Position numbers and translations under genes: made by a program
Part shown: positions 8,776 to 17,454 of the stretch, piece by piece
Position numbering within the stretch: position 1 is the first letter of the stretch
Layout of the letters: the number at the start of each line of letters is the position of its first letter
Notes under the pieces: model-generated
Seen by the model: the letters and a program-made list of their open reading frames with translations, nothing else
Databases searched by the model: none
What the model was told of the DNA's origin: nothing
From: Chitinophagaceae bacterium
GTDB lineage: Bacteria > Bacteroidota > Bacteroidia > Chitinophagales > Chitinophagaceae
Direction of reading: 5' to 3'
DNA length: 64,000 nt
NCBI GenBank assembly: GCA_022843585.1
Contig: JALHNJ010000001.1
Coordinates: forward strand, 806,001-870,000

Positions 8776-9522
8776 ATGAGTACAATAAAATTGAGTGAGA
8801 TTTCTACCCGTGCCCCTAAGGACATGGATAAGGCGGTAACAAAAGAAAAAACTGCAAAACTGGTAGAGGAATTGGATGACTTGCAGAATTTATTATTTGC
8901 GGAAGGCAAACATTCGGTATTGGTGGTAATACAAGGAATGGATGGGAGTGGAAAAGATGGTGTAATAAGAAATGTACTTGGGAATATGAACCCACAGGGT
9001 GTTGCAGTGCAATCCTTTAAAGCCCCAACTGCTAAGGAGTTATCGCATGATTTTTTATGGCGCATACATCTGCATTCACCCGCAAAGGGAATGATTCAGG
9101 TTTTCAACCGATCACATTATGAAGATATATTGATTACGAGAGTTCATAAATGGTGTGATGATGAAACTGCCAGGAAAAGAATGAATGCCATTAATGAATT
9201 TGAAAAATTGTTGCAAGACCATAACAATACACATATCCTTAAATTTTATCTGCATATTTCGCCGGAAGAACAACATGAGAGACTAAGTGAGCGGATGAAA
9301 GACCCCGCCAAGATGTGGAAGTATAATGAAAAGGACTTTGATGAAGCCAAGCTTTGGGATGTGTATATGCAGATGTATGAGGATTGTTTTAATAATTGTA
9401 ATCAGCCTGCCTGGACAATTGTACCTGCAGATCAAAATTGGTATAAAGAATATACCATAGCCAGCCAGCTACATGGGTTGCTTTCAAGCTTAAATATGCA
9501 ATTTCCGGGGTTGAAGAAATAA
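8776..9522 (+). CDS. Polyphosphate kinase 2 family protein
   Basis: PPK2 enzymes transfer phosphate between polyphosphate and nucleotides. The 248 residues show the P-loop kinase fold: Walker A GMDGSGKDGVIRNV (~54-67), a lid-region QVFNRSHYEDILITRVH (~110-126), and the C-terminal WTIVPADQNWYKEY. The NRSHYED form rather than NRSWYNR resembles class III PPK2s, which phosphorylate both AMP and ADP. That subclass call is an inference from this motif. The gene stands alone, with a 57-bp gap before mscL. Likely roles are nucleotide regeneration and use of stored polyphosphate under energy stress. Confidence 0.9.
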   Translation: MSTIKLSEISTRAPKDMDKAVTKEKTAKLVEELDDLQNLLFAEGKHSVLVVIQGMDGSGKDGVIRNVLGNMNPQGVAVQSFKAPTAKELSHDFLWRIHLHSPAKGMIQVFNRSHYEDILITRVHKWCDDETARKRMNAINEFEKLLQDHNNTHILKFYLHISPEEQHERLSERMKDPAKMWKYNEKDFDEAKLWDVYMQMYEDCFNNCNQPAWTIVPADQNWYKEYTIASQLHGLLSSLNMQFPGLKK

Positions 9523-9537
9523 TTATTTTAATCGATT

Positions 9538-9545
9538 TACATTTG
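9538..9545 (+). promoter_or_regulatory. -7 box (TACATTTG) for mscL
   Basis: Exact TAnnTTTG match 43 nt upstream of the mscL ATG, in the short gap after ppk2. Confidence 0.45.
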
Positions 9546-9588
9546 TCATTGATGGAACTAAGAAATTTTTAACCAAAATCAATTTATT

Positions 9589-9957
9589 ATGGGGATGCTT
9601 AAAGAATTTAAAGAGTTTGCCATGAAAGGCAATATTGTAGACCTGGCAGTAGCAGTAATCATCGGTGGAGCTTTTGGCAAGATTGTTACAGCGTTAACAG
9701 ATAGCCTAATTATGCCAATTATTGCCATGGTTATGGGGAAAGGGGGAATGTCTGAAGTTAGCTTTACAGTAGGAAAAACTATTTTCCCTGTGGGAATATT
9801 TTTACAAGCCGTTATAGATTTCATACTGATTGCTTTTGTATTGTTTATTGTAATTAAAGCCATGAATGCGGCTAAAAAGAAGGAAGAAGCTGCTCCGGCT
9901 GCTACACCCGAAGACATTCAATTATTGAGAGAAATCAGGGATTCTCTGAAGAAATAG
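9589..9957 (+). CDS. mscL: Large-conductance mechanosensitive channel
   Basis: MscL is a homopentameric inner-membrane pore that opens under membrane tension to release solutes after hypo-osmotic shock. The 122 residues match the family: N-terminal amphipathic helix MLKEFKEFAMKGNIVDLAV, pore helix TM1 VAVIIGGAFGKIVTALTDS, a short periplasmic loop, TM2 ending in AFVLFIVIKAMN, then a charged cytoplasmic helix with LLREIRDSLKK at the end. The start GMLKEF is right at the conserved N-terminus. The gene has its own promoter-like box and is followed by a strong hairpin terminator. Confidence 0.95.
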   Translation: MGMLKEFKEFAMKGNIVDLAVAVIIGGAFGKIVTALTDSLIMPIIAMVMGKGGMSEVSFTVGKTIFPVGIFLQAVIDFILIAFVLFIVIKAMNAAKKKEEAAPAATPEDIQLLREIRDSLKK

Positions 9958-9996
9958 TCGTGGAAAACTGGGTTCAATCCTAAGACCTGTTTACCT

Positions 9997-10046
9997 TATT
10001 TTTGTAAAGTCCTGAAGGTTGGATAACCTTTAGGGCTTTATTTTTT
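9997..10046 (+). promoter_or_regulatory. TATTTTTG -7 box directly followed by an intrinsic terminator (mscL end / scpA leader)
   Basis: TATTTTTG lies at 9997-10004. It is followed at 10007-10038 by a 14-bp stem (AAGTCCTGAAGGTT, loop GGAT, AACCTTTAGGGCTT; two G-U pairs) and TATTTTTT. The hairpin is a good terminator for mscL. If the box is the scpA promoter, the hairpin would be the first thing transcribed and would sit between promoter and gene. Confidence 0.6.
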
Positions 10047-10064
10047 ACCTTAATTCAAAAATAA

Positions 10065-10853
10065 GTGCAGACCCCTTCGTACCAGATCAAGCTTCCACAA
10101 TTTGAAGGCCCCTTTGATCTCCTTCTTTTCTTTATTGAAAGAGATGAGCTGGATATTTACAATATACCCATCACTGGAATTATCAATGATTTCTTAGCTT
10201 ATATACACCAGAGCGAAGAGTTGAATATTGAACTCAGCAGCGAGTTTATTTTATTTATCTCTACGTTGATGCGTATTAAAGCAAAAATGTTGTTGCCCCG
10301 CAAAGAAGTTGATGCGCAGGGAAATGAAATTGACCCAAGAGAAGAGTTGATCAATAAAATACTCGAATACAAACGCTTTAAAGAGGCATCTGCACAGATG
10401 GCTGAAATGGAAGCATTGCGTATGCTGATGGTAAAAAGAGGAAACATTGAAAAGGAACTTTCAATGGTCGGAGAAGAAGATAGTGAAGGAACAGAAATTC
10501 AGAACATCACCATGTTTAAACTGATGCGGGCCTTTGAAAGGGCTATGCAGAAATATAGCGACCGCATCAACAAACCGGTGCATACCGTAGTGCAGTATAA
10601 CTACACGATGGAGCAAAGCCGTGACCAAATGCTGTCGATGGCAAGAGAGCATCGTAACCTGGCCTTTGAAAGAGTATTTGAAAAATGTGAGAACAGGGTA
10701 CAGGCAATTTTTCTTTTCTTATCAGTATTAGAATTAGTGCAGCAGAAATTTTTGAAAATTATGATAGGTGAAGGGAAAAACAATTTTATTATTGAGTACA
10801 ATGAGCCTGAAAATCGAATTGCAGAACTGGAAGAATCAAATCAACTTCAATAA
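10065..10853 (+). CDS. scpA: Segregation and condensation protein A
   Basis: ScpA is the kleisin subunit that bridges SMC heads and binds ScpB during chromosome condensation. The family signature is at the N-terminus: YQIKLPQFEGPFDLLLFFIERDELDIYNIPI, given here only as a landmark around residues 5-35. The middle is charged and helical (ELSSEFILFISTLMRIKAKML), and a C-terminal winged-helix domain follows (VQAIFLFLSVLELVQQKFL). A GTG at 10065 is the only start that includes the conserved beginning. No scpB or smc is in the window. The OsmC gene follows 18 bp later, suggesting one transcript ending at the 11.3-kb terminator. Confidence 0.93.
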   Translation: MQTPSYQIKLPQFEGPFDLLLFFIERDELDIYNIPITGIINDFLAYIHQSEELNIELSSEFILFISTLMRIKAKMLLPRKEVDAQGNEIDPREELINKILEYKRFKEASAQMAEMEALRMLMVKRGNIEKELSMVGEEDSEGTEIQNITMFKLMRAFERAMQKYSDRINKPVHTVVQYNYTMEQSRDQMLSMAREHRNLAFERVFEKCENRVQAIFLFLSVLELVQQKFLKIMIGEGKNNFIIEYNEPENRIAELEESNQLQ

Positions 10854-10871
10854 CAATTAAATTATATAAAT

Positions 10872-11282
10872 ATGAAACGTTTCGCATCCGCTAATTGGAA
10901 AGGCTCCGGTAAAGAAGGTAATGGAACCAACACCACTCAATCAGGTGTGTTGAATAACACACAGTATTCTTTTAACAGCCGCTTTGCGGAAGGAATTGGT
11001 ACTAACCCAGAAGAGTTGGTTGCCGCTGCACATGCTGGTTGCTTTACTATGAAGCTGAGTTTTGTAATTGGCGCAGCAGGATTTACTCCTGAAAATATCG
11101 ATACAAAATGTACTATTACATTAGGGGATGGTGCTATCACATCAAGCCATTTGGAAGTAACGGCCACAGTACCAGGTATGGATGCTGAAAAGTTCGCTGA
11201 ATGTGCGGCAGATGCAAAAGCAAATTGTCCGATCAGCAAATTGCTGAATACAGAGATCAGCATGGATGCTTCTCTAGCTTAA
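10872..11282 (+). CDS. OsmC family peroxiredoxin
   Basis: OsmC proteins are small dimeric thiol peroxidases acting on organic hydroperoxides. The 136-residue product has the two catalytic cysteines in their usual settings, AAAHAGCFTMKLS (~Cys57) and KANCPISKLLN (~Cys118). The family start KRFASANWKGSGKEGNG and the EGIGTNPEELVAAA approach to the first cysteine are also present. Its length suits the OsmC subgroup rather than Ohr. It is probably co-transcribed with scpA, with no obvious functional link. Confidence 0.93.
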   Translation: MKRFASANWKGSGKEGNGTNTTQSGVLNNTQYSFNSRFAEGIGTNPEELVAAAHAGCFTMKLSFVIGAAGFTPENIDTKCTITLGDGAITSSHLEVTATVPGMDAEKFAECAADAKANCPISKLLNTEISMDASLA

Positions 11283-11303
11283 GTAACTATGTAAATACAG
11301 AAT

Positions 11304-11348
11304 AAGTAAATAAGGTAGCTTAAATTTTTTTGGCTACCTTATTTACTT
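11304..11348. terminator. Bidirectional intrinsic terminator between convergent genes
   Basis: A perfect 16-bp stem: AAGTAAATAAGGTAGC at 11304-11319 and its complement at 11333-11348, with a T-rich loop. It sits between OsmC and the convergent L,D-transpeptidase-like gene and can serve both. Confidence 0.85.
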
Positions 11349-11361
11349 TATATACCGGTTG

Positions 11362-12003
11362 CTATTCATATATCCAGAGCAAAACCGGTTTCTTAGAACC
11401 ATTAATGATCGTTTTCAACTGCTTCAAAAAATCTGGCGACACGGTTGGGCATCCATTGCTCTGACAAATTTCATCATTTGTTTCCGTGTCCGGCACACAA
11501 CTGTGGGCATGCAGCACCACTGTTCTTTCAAATGCATTGTTGTTGGTGCTATCCAATCCATGTAGTTTATAAGAATAACCAAACTTGCCGGTGTAAGAAG
11601 CACCAATTTTATATTTACCTAGCGAAGTACAACCACTTCCTACTACATTGCTGTACCGTCTTCCTTCCAGCCAATATTCAAAGCAATTACCATGTGCTAC
11701 TAATGCTTTTGACTGGATGCTATCTTTTTTCAGGTTGTATATAAAGAAACGATTTTGACCTGAGGCAAGGGTCATATCAATTAAGAAGCAAACGTTGTCG
11801 TTGTAACCTTTTTGTGCAACAAATTTTTTAGCTGCTTCGGCTTTTTGTTCCAGTTTTTCGGCTGCTTTTTCGTTGAGGGAATAAATGGCTTCTTTTTTAG
11901 GAAGATGTAATGCCTTGGTTTTCTCCCAGACCTTGGTATGCGTAAACCAGGAAACGGCAAAAACAACAACGGTGGCTAAAAGCAAAAAGCGAAGGACTTT
12001 CAT
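11362..12003 (-). CDS. Murein L,D-transpeptidase catalytic domain protein (YkuD_2 type)
   Basis: The product is 213 residues if translation starts at ATG 12003 (MKVLRFLLLATVVVFA), which directly begins a signal-anchor helix; a longer frame adds 13 unlikely residues. The catalytic domain (~70-213) carries HGNCFEYW, GSGCTSLGKYKIG, a His in VVLHAHSCVPD and the active-site Cys in SNGCPTVSP. This is the Ser/His/Gly-Cys arrangement of the YkuD_2 family. Family knowledge suggests periplasmic peptidoglycan cross-link remodelling, although many YkuD_2 members are uncharacterised. The linker (~35-65) is a Lys/Glu/Ala-rich helix. The gene lies downstream of dxs on the same strand, with a ~105-bp gap. 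Confidence 0.82.
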   Translation of the reverse strand: MKVLRFLLLATVVVFAVSWFTHTKVWEKTKALHLPKKEAIYSLNEKAAEKLEQKAEAAKKFVAQKGYNDNVCFLIDMTLASGQNRFFIYNLKKDSIQSKALVAHGNCFEYWLEGRRYSNVVGSGCTSLGKYKIGASYTGKFGYSYKLHGLDSTNNNAFERTVVLHAHSCVPDTETNDEICQSNGCPTVSPDFLKQLKTIINGSKKPVLLWIYE

Positions 12004-12108
12004 TGAACAGCAGTTGGGTGAGTGATGGAGATGCTTATTCAACGAAAATCCATATAAATGATTTTTGTGAAGACGTTAAAGGTTTTAGAAAAGGAGATTT
12101 TCCTATAA

Positions 12109-14043
12109 TTATCCCATCAACTCACTCACTCTCACCTTATCTTTCATCATCTCTCTCACCGCATCTGCAATCCCTTGTGCATCATAACCACATTCATGGT
12201 GAAGCTCTTTAGGAGTGCCATGTTCAACTAATCTATCAGGGATGCCGAGGATCTTTACATCATTCTTGTAACCATACTGCGCCATAAATTCCAAGATAGC
12301 AGAACCAATACCACCTTCCACCGTTCCATCCTCCACCGTTACTAATTTTTCATAGTTGCGGCAGGCTTCATGTAACAGGGCATCATCCAATGGTTTTGCA
12401 AAACGCATATCATAATGGCCGGGGTTGAGTCCATCGTTCTTTAATTCCCGAATAGCGGAAGCGGCAAAATTTCCGGGATGACCAAAAGAAAGTATCGCTA
12501 TGTCTTTTCCTTCTTTTAATTTTCTTCCGGTGCCGATCTTTATTTCTTTCATTTCTGTTTTCCACTCCGGCATTACACCTTCGCCTCTAGGATAGCGGAT
12601 CACAAAAGGAATAGTGGTTGATTCTAATTGTGCCGTGTACATCAAATTGCGTAATTCACTTTCGTTCATCGGCGCACTGATGATCATATTCGGGATGCAA
12701 CGGAAATAAGGAATATCATAACAGCCATGATGCGTTGGGCCATCATCACCCACTAATCCGGCACGGTCGAGACAAAATATAACCGGTAGTTTTTGTATCG
12801 CTACATCATGCACCACCTGGTCGTATGCCCGCTGCATGAACGATGAATATATATTGCAAAATACTTTCAATCCCTGTGTTGCCATACCTGCACTAACCGT
12901 TACGGCATGTTGTTCAGCAATACCCACGTCAAATGCCCTGTCAGGCATTTTCTCCATCATATATTTTAATGAAGACCCGGATGGCATGGCTGGAGTAATG
13001 CCGAATATTTTATCATTTTTCTCTGCCAGTTCAATCATTGTATAACCAAATACATCCTGGTATTTAGGTGGCTGTGGTATGTCGAATTTTTTCTTCTGTA
13101 TCTCACCAGTTATTTTATCAAACAAACCAGGAGCATGCCATTTAGTTTGATCTTTTTCTGCCAATGCATATCCCTTTCCTTTAGTAGTTACGATATGCAG
13201 AATTTTAGGTCCGGGAATATTGCGAAGATCTTTTAATGTATCAACGAGTTTGGCCACATTATGTCCGTCAATTGGTCCAAAATAGCGAAGCTTTAATGCT
13301 TCAAATAAATTAGAACTGCTGCTAACCATTCCTTTTAATCCATCGGTTAGTTTATGGGCCATTGCCCGGCTAAAATTTTTACCTACTGGTAATTTGCCAA
13401 GCAATTTCCAAACATCATCTTTTACTTTATTATACGTTGGTGAAGTGGTGATGTCTGTCAGGTATTCTTTTAATGCACCAACATTGGGGTCAATGCCCAT
13501 GCAATTGTCATTTAAAACGATCAGCATATCTGCATCAGCAACACCTGCATGGTTCATTCCTTCAAACGCAAGACCGGCTGTCATGGCACCGTCTCCAATC
13601 ACAGCGACTACCTTTCTGTCTTTCTCACCTTTGTATTTTGCTGCCATGGCCATGCCCAATGCTGCAGAAATAGATGTAGAAGAGTGACCAACACCAAATG
13701 TATCATACTCACTTTCGCTACGCTTTGGAAAACCGCTTATGCCATTGTATTTTCTGTTGGTTGGAAAATTATCTCTTCGGCCGGTTAATATTTTATGACC
13801 GTAAGCCTGGTGACCTACATCCCAAACTAACTGATCGTAAGGAGTATTATAAACATAATGTAATGCAGTGGTGAGTTCTACCACACCGAGGCTGGCTCCA
13901 AAATGGCCGCCATGCACACTTACTACATCAATAATATATTGACGCAGCTCATCACAAACCTGGTGCAGTTTTTCACGAGGTAGTTTCTTAAGATCCTCCG
14001 GGGAGTCAATAGTTTTTAAAAGTGAGCCTGGTGTGATTTCCAT
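12109..14043 (-). CDS. dxs: 1-deoxy-D-xylulose-5-phosphate synthase
   Basis: DXS condenses pyruvate and glyceraldehyde 3-phosphate with thiamine diphosphate in the first step of the MEP isoprenoid pathway. The 644 residues are of normal length. Domain I has HGGHFGASLGVVELTTALH (~44-62), the thiamine diphosphate motif GDGAMTAGLAFEGMN (~150-164) and LNDNCMGIDPNVGAL. The transketolase pyrimidine domain includes DVGIAEQHAVTVSAGMA (~376-392) with the catalytic Glu, and DRAGLVGDDGPTHHG. The C-terminal domain has VTVEDGTVEGGIGSAI. A clean TATTTTTG box lies 19 nt upstream. It is not in an operon with other isoprenoid genes. Confidence 0.96.
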   Translation of the reverse strand: MEITPGSLLKTIDSPEDLKKLPREKLHQVCDELRQYIIDVVSVHGGHFGASLGVVELTTALHYVYNTPYDQLVWDVGHQAYGHKILTGRRDNFPTNRKYNGISGFPKRSESEYDTFGVGHSSTSISAALGMAMAAKYKGEKDRKVVAVIGDGAMTAGLAFEGMNHAGVADADMLIVLNDNCMGIDPNVGALKEYLTDITTSPTYNKVKDDVWKLLGKLPVGKNFSRAMAHKLTDGLKGMVSSSSNLFEALKLRYFGPIDGHNVAKLVDTLKDLRNIPGPKILHIVTTKGKGYALAEKDQTKWHAPGLFDKITGEIQKKKFDIPQPPKYQDVFGYTMIELAEKNDKIFGITPAMPSGSSLKYMMEKMPDRAFDVGIAEQHAVTVSAGMATQGLKVFCNIYSSFMQRAYDQVVHDVAIQKLPVIFCLDRAGLVGDDGPTHHGCYDIPYFRCIPNMIISAPMNESELRNLMYTAQLESTTIPFVIRYPRGEGVMPEWKTEMKEIKIGTGRKLKEGKDIAILSFGHPGNFAASAIRELKNDGLNPGHYDMRFAKPLDDALLHEACRNYEKLVTVEDGTVEGGIGSAILEFMAQYGYKNDVKILGIPDRLVEHGTPKELHHECGYDAQGIADAVREMMKDKVRVSELMG

Positions 14044-14062
14044 TTATGCTTTTTTGACGTTG

Positions 14063-14070
14063 CAAAAATA
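14063..14070 (-). promoter_or_regulatory. -7 box (TATTTTTG) for dxs
   Basis: On the minus strand TATTTTTG lies 19 nt before the dxs ATG, an exact TAnnTTTG match. Confidence 0.5.
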
Positions 14071-14236
14071 CTGTTTTCCGTTCAGCCTTTTTTGCTAAAG
14101 ATTGTATAACACTATTTTGGGAAGAAGGTTCTGAAACCCAGCATTAATGCCCGATCAGACTCATAAATTGGCTTCCATTTGTAAAAGTTATCCGCCACTG
14201 GTATATTTACAAGAGGTACCACCTTTATTAATTGGG

Positions 14237-14244
14237 TAGCTTTG
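14237..14244 (+). promoter_or_regulatory. -7 box (TAGCTTTG) abutting the histidine kinase start
   Basis: Exact TAnnTTTG match. Only six bases separate it from ATG 14251, implying a leaderless or nearly leaderless mRNA. Confidence 0.45.
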
Positions 14245-14250
14245 ATTTCT

Positions 14251-15324
14251 ATGTTTATAGGCAAATCGAGATATTGGGCATTTCAGGCCATGGGCTGGGG
14301 ATCATTTATTCTGTTGCACCTGTTCTTCAACTGGTCGCTGGGTAAATTACAAACCGGTGATGACAGACAATTATTCTTTACCAAGATCGGCATATTTATC
14401 GTGTTGGGGATAGTGATGACGCATATTATGCGTCTCTTTATTATCCGGCTGAACCTGCTGCAGAAAAAGCTGGAACGCCAAATTGTACAGTTTGTATTGC
14501 TGACACTTGTTTTTTCTTACCTCAGTGCTTACTCAGATTTTTTATTGCGACAGGAATTTGACCTCCTTTCTAAAAATGAAGGAGACCTGTTACCAAAAAA
14601 TAATATTGTTTTACTGATATTGAATAACTCACTTTCCTTTTTTGTTTACTATTTTATATGGAGTGGTATTTATTTTATGTACCACTACATTTCAAAAAGC
14701 AGGAAGCAACAATTGGATACACTGCGATTGGAATCACTGGTGAAGGAATTGGAATTGCAAACCATCAAAGCTCACATCAATCCGCATTTTATTTTTAATT
14801 CGTTGAATAGTATCCGGGCTTTGGTAGATGAAAATCCGCAGCGGGCAAGAAAAGCAGTAACAGAGTTAAGTAATATCCTGCGTAGCAGTATGCAATCAGA
14901 AAAAATGGAAACGGTGCCGCTGGAAAAAGAATTGTACATCGTAAAAGATTATTTGGCATTAGAAAATATGCGATTTGAAGACCGCTTAAAAATTGAGTAT
15001 GATATTGATGATGATACGCTGAGCCAGCCTGTGCCCCCGATGATGTTGCAAACATTGGTAGAGAATGCTATTAAACACGGCATCAGCAAACAAATAAATG
15101 GCGGTGTGGTGAAAGTGATTTCTGAATTTAAAAATGATTTTCACCAGTTGATCGTACAAAACACCGGGCAATTAAACGGCACTGTTAATACAGAAGGTTT
15201 TGGACTTTCCAGCACCACCAACCGGTTAAGTTTGTTGTATGGTGATAAGGCGAGTTTTGGAATTAAACAAATAAATGGTTCATTAGTAGAAGCCAAAGTA
15301 TTAATACCAGTAAGTATCGACTAA
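14251..15324 (+). CDS. LytS/YpdA-type sensor histidine kinase
   Basis: About 357 residues with four N-terminal membrane helices (~1-150), a short coiled linker (SRKQQLDTLRLESLVKELEL) and a His_kinase domain. The phospho-acceptor lies in KAHINPHFIFNSLNSIRAL (~175-193). The C-terminal ATPase shows ENMRFEDRLKIEYDI, MMLQTLVENAIKHGIS (N-box) and EGFGLSSTTNRL (G-box). ATG 14251 is preferred over the in-frame TTG 14242, which overlaps the -7 box. The protein lacks any recognised extracellular sensor domain, so the signal is unknown. The LytTR regulator follows 45 bp later, as in nearly all members of this group. Confidence 0.9.
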   Translation: MFIGKSRYWAFQAMGWGSFILLHLFFNWSLGKLQTGDDRQLFFTKIGIFIVLGIVMTHIMRLFIIRLNLLQKKLERQIVQFVLLTLVFSYLSAYSDFLLRQEFDLLSKNEGDLLPKNNIVLLILNNSLSFFVYYFIWSGIYFMYHYISKSRKQQLDTLRLESLVKELELQTIKAHINPHFIFNSLNSIRALVDENPQRARKAVTELSNILRSSMQSEKMETVPLEKELYIVKDYLALENMRFEDRLKIEYDIDDDTLSQPVPPMMLQTLVENAIKHGISKQINGGVVKVISEFKNDFHQLIVQNTGQLNGTVNTEGFGLSSTTNRLSLLYGDKASFGIKQINGSLVEAKVLIPVSID

Positions 15325-15369
15325 CTTTTAAATAAATAGATTTATTAACGTTCACGAGAAAAATTAATA

Positions 15370-16101
15370 ATGATGAAAGCTATTATCATAGATGACGAAC
15401 GATTAGCAAGAGCAGAGTTAAAAAAACTATTGCAGGAGTTTCCGGAAGTAGAAGTGATAGATGAAGCTGCTAATGCAGAAGAAGGTATCAGCAAAATCGA
15501 AAGCCTGCAACCCGATCTTATTTTCCTGGATATACAAATGCCCGGAAAAACCGGTTTTGATATGCTTGCTCAATTAGAAAGAACGCCGCAAGTAATTTTT
15601 ACCACAGCATACGATGAATTTGCTTTGAAAGCATTTGAAGTAAACGCATTGGATTATTTATTGAAACCAGTAGAACCCAAAAGACTGGCTGATGCCATTC
15701 AAAAATTACATGCATCAGAAAGCAAAGAGCCCAGGGCAGAAGCAGAAAATTTCAACAATAGTATACTTTCTGAAGCCGACCAGGTTTTTGTAAAAGATGG
15801 CGAACGTTGCTGGTTTGTAAAATTGAGTGAGATACGTTTGTTTGAAAGTGTAGGCAACTATGCAAAAGTTTTCTTCGGTCCTAATAAGCCGCTTATTCTT
15901 AAATCACTCAATGCACTGGAAGAAAGGTTGGATGAAAAAACATTTTTCAGAGCTAATAGAAAGCACATTGTAAACCTCCGCATGATCGATAAAATTGAAC
16001 CATACTTTAATGGTGGCTTGCTATTAGATTTAAAAGGCGGTGAGAAAATTGAAGTAAGTCGCCGCCAAACGGTGAAGTTTAAAGAAATGATGAGTTTATA
16101 A
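15370..16101 (+). CDS. LytTR-family response regulator
   Basis: This 243-residue two-domain regulator has a receiver domain (~1-120) with IIDDERLARAELKKLL, the phospho-acceptor Asp in LIFLDIQMPGKTGFD (~53-67), TTAYDEFALKAF and the Lys in LDYLLKPVEPKRL. The LytTR DNA-binding domain occupies ~140-243, with FVKDGERCWFVKLSEI, FESVGNYAKVFF and FFRANRKHIVNLRMID. It should be phosphorylated by the kinase encoded immediately upstream. Targets cannot be inferred here. The M28 peptidase starts 20 bp downstream and may be on the same transcript. Confidence 0.94.
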   Translation: MMKAIIIDDERLARAELKKLLQEFPEVEVIDEAANAEEGISKIESLQPDLIFLDIQMPGKTGFDMLAQLERTPQVIFTTAYDEFALKAFEVNALDYLLKPVEPKRLADAIQKLHASESKEPRAEAENFNNSILSEADQVFVKDGERCWFVKLSEIRLFESVGNYAKVFFGPNKPLILKSLNALEERLDEKTFFRANRKHIVNLRMIDKIEPYFNGGLLLDLKGGEKIEVSRRQTVKFKEMMSL

Positions 16102-16121
16102 TAAAAATTCAAACCCTGTAA

Positions 16122-17444
16122 ATGAAATATTCTTTTGTATCAGTAATATCTGCCCTGTCTGTTTCCATCTGTTTGCTATCTTCTAACTGCAGTGCGCAAA
16201 AAGGCACAACAGGTGGCAGCGATATTAATGCCATTATCAATTTAAAAGAAGTAGAACGTATTGAAAGAGTGTTGGCTGCCGATGATATGCGGGGAAGAAG
16301 AACTTTTTCTCCGGAAATAGACAAGGCGGCTGATTTTATTGCAGCAGAATTTAAAGCCATCGGGTTACAAACTTTAAATAACAGCAGCAGTTTCCGCCAG
16401 GAATTTGCAATGGTACGACCTAAGTTTATCAGCGCATCAGCTATTTTAGATAGAGTGCCTGTTGAACAAAAGGATATTATAGTTATTACTTGTGAGCCGC
16501 AAATAAAAATCGATGACCGTTCCGGTTATGAAAAAGCATTTATAAAAGCCGGGGCGAACCTGCAAACTACTGCGAGAGGATTTGTTCGTGGTAGTAAAAA
16601 TATGCTGGTATTGGTGGATAAAAGTTTTGCCAACAGTTTTGGTAACCTGGCGAGATTAAAATCAACCATGTTTAAAACAGCTACCAATGTGGTGTTTATT
16701 TTATCTGATGCAAATCCTGATACATGGTCGGTTGAAGCAACACATGAAATAACAGAGCAAAAATTAGCAAACGTAGTTGCAGTGTTGCCAGGCAAATCTA
16801 AGAAAGAGGAGTATGTAGTTTTCTCTGGCCACTATGACCATATTGGAGTAGGTAAGCCTGTGGATGGCGATTCCATTTTTAATGGTGCCAATGATGATGC
16901 AGCAGGAATAACAGGGGTGATAATGCTGGCGAAGTATTTTAAAGCCTTAAATAATAATGAAAGGACCATTGTATTTGCTGCTTTTACAGCGGAAGAAGTA
17001 GGTGGCTTTGGCTCGCAATATTTTTCCCGCCAGTTTAATGCTGATAAAGTAATGGCAATGTTTAATATTGAAATGATCGGTACAGAAAGTAAATGGGGAA
17101 AGAACTCTGCCTACATTACCGGGTATGAAAAAACAAATATGGGAGAATTATTAGCGAAAGATCTGGAAGGCACTGCTTTTAAATTTCATCCTGATCCTTA
17201 TCCTACCCAACAATTATTTTATCGTTCTGATAATGCTACTTTAGCAAGATTGGGTGTGCCTGCACATACAATATCTACTTCTAAAATGGATGTGGAGCCA
17301 CACTATCATAAACTTACTGACCATGTAGAAACTTTAGACTTAGTAAATATGACAGAAGTGATAAAAGCAATTGCACTGAGTTCAAAAAGTATTGTGGCTG
17401 GTACTGCAACGCCGACGAGAGTGAAAGTAGATGAGTTGAAGTAA
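16122..17444 (+). CDS. Secreted M28-family metallopeptidase (aminopeptidase-like)
   Basis: This 440-residue exported zinc peptidase starts with a Sec signal peptide (~1-26, ending CSAQKG). The peptidase domain has the five co-catalytic metal-site regions of M28: SGHYDHIG (~235-242), NGANDDAAGI (~254-263), AAFTAEEVGGFGSQYF with the general-base Glu-Glu (~287-302), FNIEMIG (~313-319) and a late His in EPHYHKLTDHVETLDL (~393-408). It has no C-terminal sorting domain, so it is probably periplasmic or anchored by other means. Members cleave N-terminal residues from peptides. It ends 10 bp from the convergent hypothetical gene. Confidence 0.9.
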   Translation: MKYSFVSVISALSVSICLLSSNCSAQKGTTGGSDINAIINLKEVERIERVLAADDMRGRRTFSPEIDKAADFIAAEFKAIGLQTLNNSSSFRQEFAMVRPKFISASAILDRVPVEQKDIIVITCEPQIKIDDRSGYEKAFIKAGANLQTTARGFVRGSKNMLVLVDKSFANSFGNLARLKSTMFKTATNVVFILSDANPDTWSVEATHEITEQKLANVVAVLPGKSKKEEYVVFSGHYDHIGVGKPVDGDSIFNGANDDAAGITGVIMLAKYFKALNNNERTIVFAAFTAEEVGGFGSQYFSRQFNADKVMAMFNIEMIGTESKWGKNSAYITGYEKTNMGELLAKDLEGTAFKFHPDPYPTQQLFYRSDNATLARLGVPAHTISTSKMDVEPHYHKLTDHVETLDLVNMTEVIKAIALSSKSIVAGTATPTRVKVDELK

Positions 17445-17454
17445 AATCAATTCT

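Noticed and set aside
12042-12109. dxs and the L,D-transpeptidase gene as one functional operon
   Set aside because: The ~105-bp gap shows no terminator, so co-transcription is possible, but there is no evidence for a shared function.
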